This document shows, piece by piece, positions 53,807 through 62,649 of a stretch of 64,000 nt of DNA. Numbering within the stretch: the stretch's first letter is position 1; each line of letters opens with the position of its first letter. The notes beneath the pieces were generated by a model. It worked only from the letters and a program-made list of their open reading frames with translations, was not told the DNA's origin and searched no databases. The stretch is from Nocardioides campestrisoli (GTDB taxonomy: Bacteria; Actinomycetota; Actinomycetes; Propionibacteriales; Nocardioidaceae), in the NCBI RefSeq assembly GCF_013624435.2, contig NZ_CP061768.1, forward strand, positions 372,001 through 436,000, written 5' to 3'. Position numbers and translations under genes: made by a program.

Positions 53807-54556
53807 TCAGTCGACTTCCTGGCCCATGATGTCGCGGTCGGGGCCGCCGTCCTGCGGGCCGATCTCGGCGCCGGGCGCGTTGACCCGCTTGTGTCGCCAC
53901 CACTCCCAGGCGATCGGGACCACGGAGAAGGCGATGATCGCGATGATCGCCTTGTCGATGTTCTCGCCGAGCGCCGGGAACGCCGTACCGAGGAAGTAGC
54001 CGAGCAGGGTGATGCTGAAGACCCACAGCACGGCGCCGACGGCGCTCCAGGTGAAGAACCGGCGCCGGTCCATCTTGGTGACACCCGCGACCACGGTGAT
54101 GTAGGTCCGGACGAACGGCACGAACCGGCCGATCACCAGCGCCTTGTTGCCGTGCTTGTCGAAGAAGGCCTGCGTCTGGTCGAAGTACTTGCGCTTGAGG
54201 ATCCGGCCGTCCGGCCGGTTGTAGAGCGGTGTCCCGATCGCCCGACCGATCTCGTATCCGGCGACGTTGCCCAGGAAGCCCGCGGCGGCGAAGAGTCCGA
54301 GCGCCACCAGCAGCTCGACCGAGGCGTTGCCGGGGAAGATGTCGATCTTCCCGCCGGCGATGAAGAGCCCCATCGCGAAGAGCAGGCTGTCGCCGGGCAG
54401 GAACGGGAAGAAGAGCCCGCACTCGACGAAGATGATCACCAGGCTGAGCCAGAACAGCTCCTCGCCGAAGCGGTCCAGCAGCCAGTCGGGATCCATCCAG
54501 TCCATCCCCAGCAGCAGGGGGGTGAGCAGCTGCTGGAGGTCGAAGAGCACGTTCAC
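53807..54556 (-). CDS. DedA/SNARE-associated family membrane protein
   Basis: A 249-residue inner-membrane protein of the DedA superfamily (lipid scramblase/flippase related). The signature FVECGLFFPFLPGDSLLFAMG is at about residues 42-62, and the re-entrant RFVPFVRTYITVVAG motif is at about 143-157. A hydrophilic tail ends the protein. GTG start VNVLFDLQQLL fits known starts; the frame upstream to 54832 is not coding. A DedA gene also sits by fba in M. tuberculosis. Confidence 0.92.
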   Translation of the reverse strand: MNVLFDLQQLLTPLLLGMDWMDPDWLLDRFGEELFWLSLVIIFVECGLFFPFLPGDSLLFAMGLFIAGGKIDIFPGNASVELLVALGLFAAAGFLGNVAGYEIGRAIGTPLYNRPDGRILKRKYFDQTQAFFDKHGNKALVIGRFVPFVRTYITVVAGVTKMDRRRFFTWSAVGAVLWVFSITLLGYFLGTAFPALGENIDKAIIAIIAFSVVPIAWEWWRHKRVNAPGAEIGPQDGGPDRDIMGQEVD

Positions 54557-54692
54557 CGCGCCACCGTAACGTGGCCGGGGGCATCCTCCGGCATGCTCGA
54601 CGAGGAGCGGGCGCCGGGAGCCAGGCGGTCCCGGAGACCGAACGGGCGGCCCCCTCGTCCGAGGTGCAGACCCAGCGCCTACCGTCGGGGGC

Positions 54693-55373
54693 GTGGACGC
54701 AGAGAGCGAGCGCGCGCCGTACGACCCGATGCCGCACGGTCCCGACGAGGTCGGCGTGGGGCCCTGGGAGGGTCCGTGGCCGACCGGCGAGCAGTACGAC
54801 GCGCAGCTGCTCGCCGAGGGCGACCGGCGCAACGTGGTCGACCGCTACCGGTACTGGACCGTCGACGCGATCGTCGCCGACCTCGACACCCGCCGCCACG
54901 ACTTCCACGTGGCGATCGAGAACTGGCAGCACGACTTCAACATCGGCACCGTCGTCCGCACGGCCAACGCCTTCCTGGCCGCCGAGGTGCACATCGTGGG
55001 CCGCAAGCGGTGGAACCGCCGCGGGGCGATGGTGACCGACCGCTACCAGCACGTGCGCCACCACGCGGACGCTGCCGCGCTCGCCGCCTACCTGCACTCC
55101 CTCGACGAGCCGGTGCGGCTGCTGGGGATCGACAACCTGCCCGGCTCGGCGCACCTGGAGACGATGCAGATGCCTCGCCGCGTCTGCTTCCTGTTCGGGC
55201 AGGAGGGCCCCGGTCTCTCCGCCGGGGCACGGGAGGCGTGCGACGGGACCTTCTCGATCGCCCAGTTCGGCTCCACCCGGTCGATCAACGCCAGCGCTGC
55301 GGCCGCGATCGCGATGCACGGCTGGATCCGGGAGTACGCCGACCTCTCCGACGAGGCCGCCTGGCGCGGGTAG
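54693..55373 (+). CDS. TrmH/SpoU-family RNA methyltransferase
   Basis: A 226-residue SPOUT-class methyltransferase that 2'-O-methylates RNA. Motif 1 is NWQHDFNIGTVVRTANAF, motif 2 is VCFLFGQEGPGLS and motif 3 is IAQFGSTRSINASAAAAIAM. The N-terminal 60 residues are an extra segment before the SPOUT fold. The target RNA is unknown. The stop codon forms part of a 7-bp tandem repeat. Confidence 0.92.
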   Translation: MDAESERAPYDPMPHGPDEVGVGPWEGPWPTGEQYDAQLLAEGDRRNVVDRYRYWTVDAIVADLDTRRHDFHVAIENWQHDFNIGTVVRTANAFLAAEVHIVGRKRWNRRGAMVTDRYQHVRHHADAAALAAYLHSLDEPVRLLGIDNLPGSAHLETMQMPRRVCFLFGQEGPGLSAGAREACDGTFSIAQFGSTRSINASAAAAIAMHGWIREYADLSDEAAWRG

Positions 55374-55393
55374 CGGGTAGCGGGTAGCGGGTG
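55366..55393. repeat. Heptamer tandem repeat GCGGGTA (about 4 copies)
   Basis: GCGGGTA is repeated four times, the last copy ending in GCGGGTG, starting inside the last codons of the RNA methyltransferase gene and supplying its TAG stop. Because 7 is not a multiple of 3, each copy places TAG in another frame. Confidence 0.8.
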
Positions 55394-55426
55394 ACGGCTG
55401 TCGGCGTCCGGGCCTAGCGTGGGCCC

Positions 55427-56095
55427 ATGATCGGGACACCGGGCGGTACGCCTGAGAAGCCGGCCCTCTTCTTCACCGGGCCCGACGAGTTCCGCGCCTG
55501 GCTGGAGGAGCACCACCAGACCGCGGACGAGCTGTGGATGGGGCTGTGGAAGAGCCACGTCCCGGACCGCGGGCTGACCTGGAAGGACGCGGTCCCGGAG
55601 GCGCTCTGCTTCGGCTGGATCGACTCGGTCTCCCAGCGCATCGACGACGACGCCCGCCGCCAGCGCTGGACGCCACGACGCAGCGGGAGCAACTGGAGCG
55701 AGGTCAACGTCGCGCACGTCGAGCGGCTCCTCGCCGAGGGGCGGATGCACCCGGCCGGGATCGCGGCGTACGAGGCGCGCCAGGCCGACCGCACCGGGAC
55801 CTACTCGTTCGAGGGCGGCCGGGAGGACGAGCTCCCCGACGAGCTCCATGCCCGGCTCGCCGAGCACCCGGGCGCTGCGGCGTTCTGGGCGGGTGCCACG
55901 GCGTCGTACCGGCGGGCGGTGGTGCACTGGGTGGTCTCGGCCAAGCGGGAGGCGACCCGGGAGAAGCGGCTCGCCGAGCTGGTCGACTGCTGCTCGCGCG
56001 GCGTCCTCGTCGGCTTCCAGCGGTACGGCGACGAGCCGGCGTGGGCGCGGCGGATGCGTGCGGAGCTGGGCCTGGGGGAGGAGGCCGCCGACTGA
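55427..56095 (+). CDS. YdeI/OmpD-associated family protein
   Basis: A 222-residue cytosolic protein of the YdeI/OmpD-associated family. Typical segments are FRAWLEEHHQTADELWMGLW, the LTWKDAVPEALCFGWIDS core (about residues 45-62) and SAKREATREKRLAELVDCC at the C-terminus. The family has no firmly known biochemical activity. Standalone gene between trmH-like and a converging membrane protein gene. Confidence 0.87.
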   Translation: MIGTPGGTPEKPALFFTGPDEFRAWLEEHHQTADELWMGLWKSHVPDRGLTWKDAVPEALCFGWIDSVSQRIDDDARRQRWTPRRSGSNWSEVNVAHVERLLAEGRMHPAGIAAYEARQADRTGTYSFEGGREDELPDELHARLAEHPGAAAFWAGATASYRRAVVHWVVSAKREATREKRLAELVDCCSRGVLVGFQRYGDEPAWARRMRAELGLGEEAAD

Positions 56096-56103
56096 GCCCG
56101 GCG

Positions 56104-56511
56104 TCAGCGCCCGGTCGACAGCTCGGTGATGAGCGCGCCGATCACCGTGAGCACCCCGGCCAGCACCGCGATGGCCGCTGCCACCTGAGCGGCCCGGGCG
56201 AGCGGCACTGCCACCTGGTCCCGCGAGCGAGCCGGCTCGAGGGCGAGGACCCACGATCCCGCCCCGAAGGCCGCAGTCATCACACCCAGCACGATCCACT
56301 GGCTCGTCGGCGAGCTGAGCCAGCCGCTGTCGATCGACCAGATCAGCGTCGTCAGGCCGGTGCTCAGGGCGCCGGTGCCGAGCGCGCCGACCAGGCCGAG
56401 GACGAGGGCGATCGCCCCGCGTGAGCGCACGTCGGTGAGGTGGTCGCTGCCCGGGTCGTGGGCGGGCGCCGCGCTCGCGCCGTACGAGTCGGACGGGGGC
56501 TGGGCGGTCAT
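56104..56511 (-). CDS. Hypothetical three-helix membrane protein
   Basis: A 135-residue protein with a Ser/Pro/Ala-rich N-terminus and three hydrophobic helices (about 32-55, 68-88, 108-130). A GAGGAG ribosome site lies before the ATG. Downstream it converges on the YdeI-like gene. I see no family signature. Confidence 0.65.
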   Translation of the reverse strand: MTAQPPSDSYGASAAPAHDPGSDHLTDVRSRGAIALVLGLVGALGTGALSTGLTTLIWSIDSGWLSSPTSQWIVLGVMTAAFGAGSWVLALEPARSRDQVAVPLARAAQVAAAIAVLAGVLTVIGALITELSTGR

Positions 56512-56704
56512 GGCGACTCCTCGGTCTCGGGCACGGGATCCGGCGAGCCTAGCGACGGGCGGGCGGCCAGCACAGGTTTCACCGCGAGTACAGGGATCGG
56601 GGGCACGAGAGTGCCCACACAGCCAGGGTGCCGCGGGCTCAGGGCGGCGACTAGGCTGGAAGTAGTCGTCCGCATAGTGCCCCAGACCGTCCGAGGAGTC
56701 CTTC

Positions 56705-57739
56705 ATGCCCATCGCCACCCCTGAGCGCTACGCCGAGATGCTCGACGCCGCCAAGTCCAAGGGATTCGCCTTCCCCGCCATCAACGTGTCGTCGTCGCAG
56801 ACGCTGAACGCCGCCCTCAAGGGCTTCGCCGACGCCGGCTCCGACGGCATCATCCAGATCTCCACCGGCGGCGCGGACTACCTGTCCGGCCCCTCGGTCA
56901 AGAACATGGTCACCGGCTCGGTCGCCTTCGCCGCGTACGCCGCCGAGGTGGCGAAGAACTACCCGGTCAACGTCGCGCTGCACACCGACCACTGCCCCAA
57001 GGACAAGCTCGACGGCTTCGTCCGCCCGCTGATCGACATCTCCGCCGAGCGGGTCGCCCGCGGCGAGGCCCCGCTCTTCCAGTCGCACATGTGGGACGGC
57101 TCCGCGGTGCCGCTGGAGGAGAACCTGCAGATCGCCGAGGAGCTGCTCGCCAAGTGCGCGGCCGCGCACATCATCCTCGAGATCGAGGTGGGCGTCGTCG
57201 GCGGCGAGGAGGACGGGATCGTGGGTGCGATCGACGACAAGCTCTACACCACGCCCGAGGACGCGCTGGCCACCGTGCGGGCGCTCGGCACCGGCGAGAA
57301 GGGCCGCTACCTCACCGCGCTGACCTTCGGCAACGTGCACGGGGTCTACAAGCCCGGCAACGTCAAGCTCCGCCCGGAGATCCTCAAGTCCGCCCAGGAG
57401 GCTGTCGTCGCCGAGCTCGGCCTGGACGCTGGCGCCAAGCCGTTCGACCTGGTCTTCCACGGCGGCTCCGGCTCGACCGCTGAGGAGATCGCCGCGGCGG
57501 TCGACTACGGCGTGGTGAAGATGAACGTCGACACCGACACCCAGTACGCGTTCACCCGCCCCGTCGCGGCGCACATGTTCAACCACTACGACGGCGTGCT
57601 CAAGGTCGACGGCGAGGTCGGCAACAAGAAGCAGTACGACCCGCGCTCGTGGGGCAAGGCTGCCGAGGCCGGGATGGCCGCCCGCGTGGTCGAGGCCTGC
57701 GAGAACCTGCGCGCCTCGGGTCACACGCTCGGCGCCTGA
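56705..57739 (+). CDS. fba: Class II fructose-bisphosphate aldolase
   Basis: Zinc-dependent glycolytic/gluconeogenic aldolase, 344 residues, normal length. Metal and substrate motifs are ALHTDHCPK, SHMWDGS, IEVGVVGGEEDG, GNVHGVYKPGNV, FHGGSGST and NVDTDTQYAFT. GAGGAG precedes the ATG. In M. tuberculosis fba is likewise near a DedA gene and a DUF3151 gene, both present here. The first long palindrome follows 44 bp after the stop. Confidence 0.96.
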   Translation: MPIATPERYAEMLDAAKSKGFAFPAINVSSSQTLNAALKGFADAGSDGIIQISTGGADYLSGPSVKNMVTGSVAFAAYAAEVAKNYPVNVALHTDHCPKDKLDGFVRPLIDISAERVARGEAPLFQSHMWDGSAVPLEENLQIAEELLAKCAAAHIILEIEVGVVGGEEDGIVGAIDDKLYTTPEDALATVRALGTGEKGRYLTALTFGNVHGVYKPGNVKLRPEILKSAQEAVVAELGLDAGAKPFDLVFHGGSGSTAEEIAAAVDYGVVKMNVDTDTQYAFTRPVAAHMFNHYDGVLKVDGEVGNKKQYDPRSWGKAAEAGMAARVVEACENLRASGHTLGA

Positions 57740-57781
57740 CCCGCACCCAGTCGCGCCTGTCCGCCCGACCCGCGCGCTCCG

Positions 57782-57862
57782 CCGCTTGTAACGCGCTGTT
57801 CAACCCGCTCAACACCCCGCCCATGGGGGCGTAGAGCGTGACCAACAGCGCGTTACAAGCGG
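57782..57862. repeat. Long palindromic element, copy 1
   Basis: Perfect inverted repeat with 18-bp core arms, CGCTTGTAACGCGCTGTT (57783-57800) and AACAGCGCGTTACAAGCG (57844-57861), extended by one outer pair, around a 43-bp centre that can itself fold (GCTC...CCCC...GGGG...GAGC). The right arm contains the TAA stop of the adjacent minus-strand nuclease-like gene. A related element lies at 59.0 kb. Confidence 0.85.
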
Positions 57863-58845
57863 GGGCGACGGATGATGTACGGCGCCAGGTCGCCGAGGTC
57901 GGTGCCGTACCGCGCCACGGTGGCGGCGTACTCCCGGTGCACACGGCGCCGCGCCTGGTCCCACCCGGAGGTCAGGTCGTGGTGGGTGAGCCGTGACATC
58001 CCCAGCTTGAACCCCGTGATGAAGTCCTGGCGGCGCTTCTCCGCCCACACGACCTGCTCGGCCGATCGCGGGTCGAGGGTGCCGTCGTACTTGACCCGCC
58101 CGTCCACCTCGATGACGTGCCTGCCCACGCGCAGGTCGCACCAGGCGGTGCGGTGGCCGTCGCTCAACCCGAACTGGGTCTCGGGCGTCCCTACCCCCAG
58201 CTCGGTGACCAGCAGACGCGCCGTCGACTCGAGCCAGCTCTCGGCGCCGGGGTCGGCGAGCTCGATCGCCCGGGTGATCGCCCGGCGCCCCGGCCAGCAC
58301 GCCATCACCGACGCGGCCTGCCGGAGCTGGGACCGCGTGACCCCGCGTCGGAGAGCCGCGTCGCAGGCGGGGAGGCCGCCGCGGAGGCCGTGCTCGCGCA
58401 CCATGTCGAGCGCCGTCCGAGCCAGGTCGAGCACGACCAGTCCGTCGACGTGCTGCACCTGGGATGAGTGGTACGGCGCTCCGTGGTGCTTCACACCGGC
58501 GATCTTGCGGGTGCCTCTCACTCCCTCCCGGGTGACGTGGACCCAGCTCGCGCGCGGGTCCGGGGCTCCCAGGCCGTGCGCGAGGGAGGCGGAGTCGTGG
58601 CTGAACACGTGCGCGGTCTGGAGCACCAGGCCCGCCGCGCGGACACGCAGCAGCGGCTGGACGTCGTACGGGTGCGCCTGCTGCCACTGCCCGGCGTCCA
58701 GGTAGACACCGCGGCGCAGCCGGACCCAGGCGCCGGAGCGCACCAGCTGCGCGACCATCGGCGGGGTCAGCCCGGCGGCCTGCGCCTGTCGGCTGGTGAG
58801 CAGCCCGTGCTGCCGGGAGGCCGGGTCATAGCTCCTCAGGTCCAT
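57853..58845 (-). CDS. AbiEi-like wHTH plus PD-(D/E)XK-type nuclease-fold protein
   Basis: A 330-residue protein. The N-terminus (about 1-75) resembles the AbiEi winged-helix domain (GLLTSRQAQAAGLTPPMVAQ then LVRSGAWVRLRRGVYL). The C-terminal part (about 205-305) has a Vsr/DUF559-like nuclease pattern: ESWLESTARLL, CDLRVGRHVIEVDGRVKYDG and VWAEKRRQDFITGFKL, giving Glu, Asp, Glu-x-Asp and Lys in order. Such solo proteins are frequent in actinobacteria and often annotated as AbiEi family antitoxins, but no AbiEii toxin is adjacent. The gene is bracketed by two related palindromes, and its stop codon lies in one arm. Role unknown; defence is an inference. Confidence 0.8.
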   Translation of the reverse strand: MDLRSYDPASRQHGLLTSRQAQAAGLTPPMVAQLVRSGAWVRLRRGVYLDAGQWQQAHPYDVQPLLRVRAAGLVLQTAHVFSHDSASLAHGLGAPDPRASWVHVTREGVRGTRKIAGVKHHGAPYHSSQVQHVDGLVVLDLARTALDMVREHGLRGGLPACDAALRRGVTRSQLRQAASVMACWPGRRAITRAIELADPGAESWLESTARLLVTELGVGTPETQFGLSDGHRTAWCDLRVGRHVIEVDGRVKYDGTLDPRSAEQVVWAEKRRQDFITGFKLGMSRLTHHDLTSGWDQARRRVHREYAATVARYGTDLGDLAPYIIRRPRL

Positions 58846-58998
58846 GCCTCGGACCCTGGAGGACCGCCGCCGGTTCGGCGGCCCGCACCTCCCCGGTCTG
58901 TGGAGGGACGGTGCTCGCCGCCGTACTGGGGAGGGTGAGCGGGCCGCTCCGCCAACCCCGCCCTTGCTGACCGGCCCGCTGGATCCCTAGCTCGCCCC

Positions 58999-59072
58999 CT
59001 GTAACGCGCTGTTAGGCACGCTCAACGGTGCCACTGGTGGGGTGGTGAACCCTGTTGAACAGCGCGTTACAA
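58999..59072. repeat. Long palindromic element, copy 2
   Basis: Arms TGTAACGCGCTGTT (59000-59013) and AACAGCGCGTTACA (59058-59071) are perfect complements. The right arm, read on the minus strand, shares CTTGTAACGCGCTGTTCAAC with the left arm of copy 1. The centre also shares CGCTCAAC. It sits between the nuclease-like gene and the DHA2 exporter. Confidence 0.85.
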
Positions 59073-59108
59073 GTGTCGTCCGGGGAGGGGAGGGCCGGAG
59101 TGCGGCGG

Positions 59109-60599
59109 TCAGCGCTCGTGCTTCATTCCCTCGAAGGCGAGCACGGCGAGCAGGCCGAGCAGCAGCACCGCGGGGATCAGCAGCATCGCCTCGCCCATCG
59201 CCTGGCTGAAGGCCGGCCACGCCTGCTCGGGCAGACCGCCGGAGGCCATGGCGGTCTCGGGCGACCCGCCGCCGTGCGCGCCGCCGAGCCCGTTGGCCGC
59301 GAGCCGGGACTGCATCAGGACGGCGATGCCGGCGGAGCCCAGGACGGCGCCGACCTGCCGGGTGGCGTTGTAGACCCCGGCGCCCGCGCCGGCCTGCTGG
59401 ACCGGAAGGTTGCGGTTGGCGGTGGTGCTGAGCACCGACCACAGGAAGGCGCTGCCCACCCCCAGCAGGCCCAGCGGCACCAGCAGCTCCCACACAGGGG
59501 TGCGCGGGGCCAGGATCATCGCGATCCAGACCAGCGCGCCGCCCATCGCCACGAAGCCGAACGAGGTGAGGATCCGCGGGTGCACCCGGTCGCTGAGCCG
59601 CCCGACGGGGCGGGCCAGCAGGATCGAGCCGACGGCGAGCGGCACCAGGAGCAGCCCGGACTGGGTGGGGGACCAGCCCCGCACCAGCTGGGCGTAGAGC
59701 ATCAGCGGGAAGCCCATCGCGGTGAAGCCGAAGCTGACGGTGGCGATCGCCAGGTTGGCCAGGGAGAAGTTGCGGTCGGTGAAGAGGCTCAACGGGACCA
59801 GCGGCTCTGCCCGGTTGCGGGCCTGCCACCAGACGAAGAGCGCGAGCACCACCAGGCCGGTGACGATCAGGCTCCAGACGGAGATCGGTCCGGTGATCGT
59901 GCCCCAGTCGTAGGTCTGCCCCTCCTGGAGCCCGAAGACCAGCAGGAACATGCCGACGCCGCTGAGCGCGACGCCCAGCCAGTCGAACCGGTGCGGGTGG
60001 GTGTCGAGCCGCGGGACCAGCCGCCAGGCCAGGACGAACGCCACGATCCCGACCGGCACGTTGATGAAGAAGATCCACTCCCACCCGGCGAGGTCGACCA
60101 GAACGCCGCCGAGGATCGGGCCGACGAGGGTGGCCACGCCCGCGGTCGCCCCCCAGAGCGCCATCGCGCTGCCGCGTCGGCTGGCCGGGAAGATGCGGGT
60201 GATCACCGCCATCGTCTGCGGCGTCATCATCGACGCACCCAGCCCCTGGGCGACCCGGGCCAGCACCAGGCCGGTGATGGAGCCGGTGAGCCCGCACCAG
60301 AGCGACGCGAGGGTGAAGAGCACCAGTCCGATCAGGTAGAGCCGCTTCGGCCCGTAGCGGTCACCGAGCCGACCGGTGATCAGCACCGGGACGGCGTACG
60401 CGAGCAGGTAGGCGCTGGTCACCCAGACCACGGCGTTCACGTCGGCGTCCAGGTCCTCCATGATCGCCGGCGTCGCCACCGTGACGATCGTGGTGTCGAC
60501 CAGGATCATGAAGAAGCCCAGGCAGAGCGCCCAGAGGGCGGGCCAGGGGTTCTCGGGGAGAGCGGGAGCGGCGCTCCGCTGGGGTGCGGTCTGGGTCAC
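59109..60599 (-). CDS. DHA2-family MFS exporter (EmrB/QacA type)
   Basis: A 496-residue drug:proton antiporter with about 14 helices. FMILVDTTIVTVATPAIMED in helix 1 (motif D1), GRLGDRYGPKRLYLIG (motif A) and ATAGVATLVGPILGGVLVD (motif C of exporters) are present. GTG start gives VTQTAPQRSAAP; longer frames add a non-hydrophobic leader. No regulator is adjacent. Substrate unknown. Confidence 0.9.
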   Translation of the reverse strand: MTQTAPQRSAAPALPENPWPALWALCLGFFMILVDTTIVTVATPAIMEDLDADVNAVVWVTSAYLLAYAVPVLITGRLGDRYGPKRLYLIGLVLFTLASLWCGLTGSITGLVLARVAQGLGASMMTPQTMAVITRIFPASRRGSAMALWGATAGVATLVGPILGGVLVDLAGWEWIFFINVPVGIVAFVLAWRLVPRLDTHPHRFDWLGVALSGVGMFLLVFGLQEGQTYDWGTITGPISVWSLIVTGLVVLALFVWWQARNRAEPLVPLSLFTDRNFSLANLAIATVSFGFTAMGFPLMLYAQLVRGWSPTQSGLLLVPLAVGSILLARPVGRLSDRVHPRILTSFGFVAMGGALVWIAMILAPRTPVWELLVPLGLLGVGSAFLWSVLSTTANRNLPVQQAGAGAGVYNATRQVGAVLGSAGIAVLMQSRLAANGLGGAHGGGSPETAMASGGLPEQAWPAFSQAMGEAMLLIPAVLLLGLLAVLAFEGMKHER

Positions 60600-60711
60600 C
60601 TGTCGATCATCCCTCCCACCCCCTGAGCTGGACGACCTGGGCCGGTGTGGACGTGTCCCCTCGTGCACGTCCACACCGCCCCGCTGGGCCGGCAGGATCA
60701 CGAAGGACCGC

Positions 60712-62043
60712 TCACACCTGCCACGCGGTCAGGTGGGCGACCGGCCAGTCGCCCTCCCACCAGGACGCCACCAGACGGCGGCGCTCGGGGTCGAAGTGGA
60801 GGCCGGCGCCGACGTAGTCGCGCCCCGGGACGCCGCGCCAGAGCCGCGACCCGTTCCTCCAGCGGTACGCCGACAGCTCACCGCCGGCGACCAGCACCCG
60901 CCGCTTCGCCTCGTCGATCACCAGGTCGATGCCTTCGACGCCCTTGCGGGTGTGCCGGGTCGTCCACCGGTGGCTCAGGTCCGGCCTGAGACCACGGAGG
61001 GTGCCCCCCGAGGTCCTGAGCAGGGACGCCACGACGTAGTGCTTGCCGTCGGGTGAGACCGCCAGGTCGTCGATCGTGCTGATCAGGCGGGGGCGCCAGG
61101 TGCGCTGGGCGTGGCGGCGCCCATCCGCGTTCCAGACCGTGAGCGTCGTGCGCGGTTGCACCCGGTCTCCGTCCACCGCGGTGCCCAGCACTACGCGGCC
61201 CCGCTTCGGGTCGACCGTGAGAGCGCCGACGCTGCCGATCGAGCGGGGCCCCCAGGAGAGGGTGCGGTGCCACCGGGTGCCCCCCTGCAGGCCGAGAGCC
61301 TGGAGCTCGACCGCGCTGCTCCGGTTGCGCACGACGCGGCCGACCGCGACGTACCAGCGGCCCCGACGCGGGTCGATGGCCAGTCCCACCCTGTCCTGCG
61401 CCGTCACGCCGCTGCGGCGCCAGTCGCGCCGGAACTGGAGCCCGCCCGCACGCGTCGCGCACCCGAGCTCCCAGCGCTGCCCGAGCCCGCCCTGGTCGCC
61501 GGTCCCGGCGCCCTTCGTCGCGCTCAGGATGCAGGTGGTGCCCCGGACGGGGTCGGTCACCTGCTGGCGCACGTGCCCGAAGCTCCCCAGGTCGCGGGTC
61601 CACCTCGGCTCGCCGTCGAGGCCGAAGGCGCTCAGACGCACCCGCTGCTTCCGTTGACCGGGAACCGGGTGGGAGATCACCAGCTGTCGGGCCTCCGCGT
61701 CGATCGTGAGCTGCGAGTACTGCGAGAGCTCCATCGGCACCTCCCACTCGGTCGCGCCGGTCAGACCGTCGACCCGGCGTACGAGGTGGTCGTCGGAGAC
61801 CTCGCTGTTGCGGGCGACGGCGAAGAGGTCCCCGGAGACGGGATCCAGCACGGAATCCACCAGGTGGACGTCCGCGTCCCAGGGATCGCCCTGCGCCGTC
61901 CAGGAGGACTGCCAGGCCGGAGCCGGGAGCGCTGGCGACGCGGCCGTGCCGGTCGGGGCTCCGGCGAGCACGGTGGTCAGGGTCGTGGCCAGCACCGCCG
62001 TGGCGGCGAGGGCGGTGCGGGTGCTCGGGCGGGTGCGTCTCAT
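60712..62043 (-). CDS. Secreted WD40/PQQ-like repeat protein, paralogue 1
   Basis: A 443-residue exported protein. The Sec signal (MRRTRPSTRTALAATAVLAT) is cleaved near GTAAS. The rest is a series of beta-propeller-like blades with phrases such as LTGATEWEVPMELSQYSQL, AFGLDGEPRWTRDLGSFGH and VWNADGRRHAQRTW, reminiscent of PQQ/kelch quinoprotein-like propellers. Catalytic residues are not recognisable. GAGGG precedes the ATG. It is related to the protein at 62.6-63.9 kb, with DUF3151 between them. Confidence 0.78.
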   Translation of the reverse strand: MRRTRPSTRTALAATAVLATTLTTVLAGAPTGTAASPALPAPAWQSSWTAQGDPWDADVHLVDSVLDPVSGDLFAVARNSEVSDDHLVRRVDGLTGATEWEVPMELSQYSQLTIDAEARQLVISHPVPGQRKQRVRLSAFGLDGEPRWTRDLGSFGHVRQQVTDPVRGTTCILSATKGAGTGDQGGLGQRWELGCATRAGGLQFRRDWRRSGVTAQDRVGLAIDPRRGRWYVAVGRVVRNRSSAVELQALGLQGGTRWHRTLSWGPRSIGSVGALTVDPKRGRVVLGTAVDGDRVQPRTTLTVWNADGRRHAQRTWRPRLISTIDDLAVSPDGKHYVVASLLRTSGGTLRGLRPDLSHRWTTRHTRKGVEGIDLVIDEAKRRVLVAGGELSAYRWRNGSRLWRGVPGRDYVGAGLHFDPERRRLVASWWEGDWPVAHLTAWQV

Positions 62044-62165
62044 GGCGTCCCTCTGGATCGGTCCGCGGTCCGCGGATCGGGTGCTGTCAGAGGTGAGACG
62101 CGCCCCGCCCCCAGTTTGTTGCTGGTCTTCTGGGTTCTTCGAGCGCGGTGCTTCTGCCGACCGGG

Positions 62166-62600
62166 TCAGCCCGCCTGGCCGAGCAGGGCGTCGTACGCCG
62201 CGGGGCTGGAGTCGCGCAGGAACTCCGAGCACCGCTCCCACTCCTCGGTCTCACCGATCGCTCGCGCGGAGAGCGCGAGCAGGGCGAGCGAGCGCAGGAA
62301 GCCGCGGTTGGGCTCGTGCTCCCACGGCACCGGGCCGTGGCCCTTCCACCCGTTGCGACGCAGCATGTCCAGCGAGCGGTGGTAGCCCACCCGGGAGTAG
62401 GCGTAGACCGTCACGTCGTCGGCGCCGGCGTCCCGAGCCTGCTCGGCCATCGCAGCCCAGGCGAACGGGGAGGCGGGGTGGTGGCGCACCGCGGTGGCGG
62501 GCGACTCGCCGGCGGCGAGCTCGGCGGCGGCGGGGTCCTCGGGCAGGCGGGTGGCGGGGGGACCGGCCATCAGGTCCTGGCGGGGGAGATCAGCGTTCAT
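62166..62600 (-). CDS. DUF3151 domain protein
   Basis: A 144-residue cytosolic protein matching the actinobacterial DUF3151 family: LPEDPAAAELAAGESP, HPASPFAWAAMAEQA, YAYSRVGYHRSLDMLRRNGW and the conserved PNRGFLRSL. The family is TPR-like in appearance but has no known function and is found near fba in mycobacteria. ATG start giving MNADLPRQDLM is chosen. It is flanked by the two secreted repeat proteins. Confidence 0.88.
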   Translation of the reverse strand: MNADLPRQDLMAGPPATRLPEDPAAAELAAGESPATAVRHHPASPFAWAAMAEQARDAGADDVTVYAYSRVGYHRSLDMLRRNGWKGHGPVPWEHEPNRGFLRSLALLALSARAIGETEEWERCSEFLRDSSPAAYDALLGQAG

Positions 62601-62649
62601 GCGCCCCAGCCTGCCACGCCCGCCCGACAGCCTCATGCCTCGTGCCCGG

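Noticed and set aside
57853..58845. Complete AbiE toxin-antitoxin system
   Set aside because: No AbiEii nucleotidyltransferase gene is next to it. The protein has its own nuclease-like domain, so it is reported as a solo gene.
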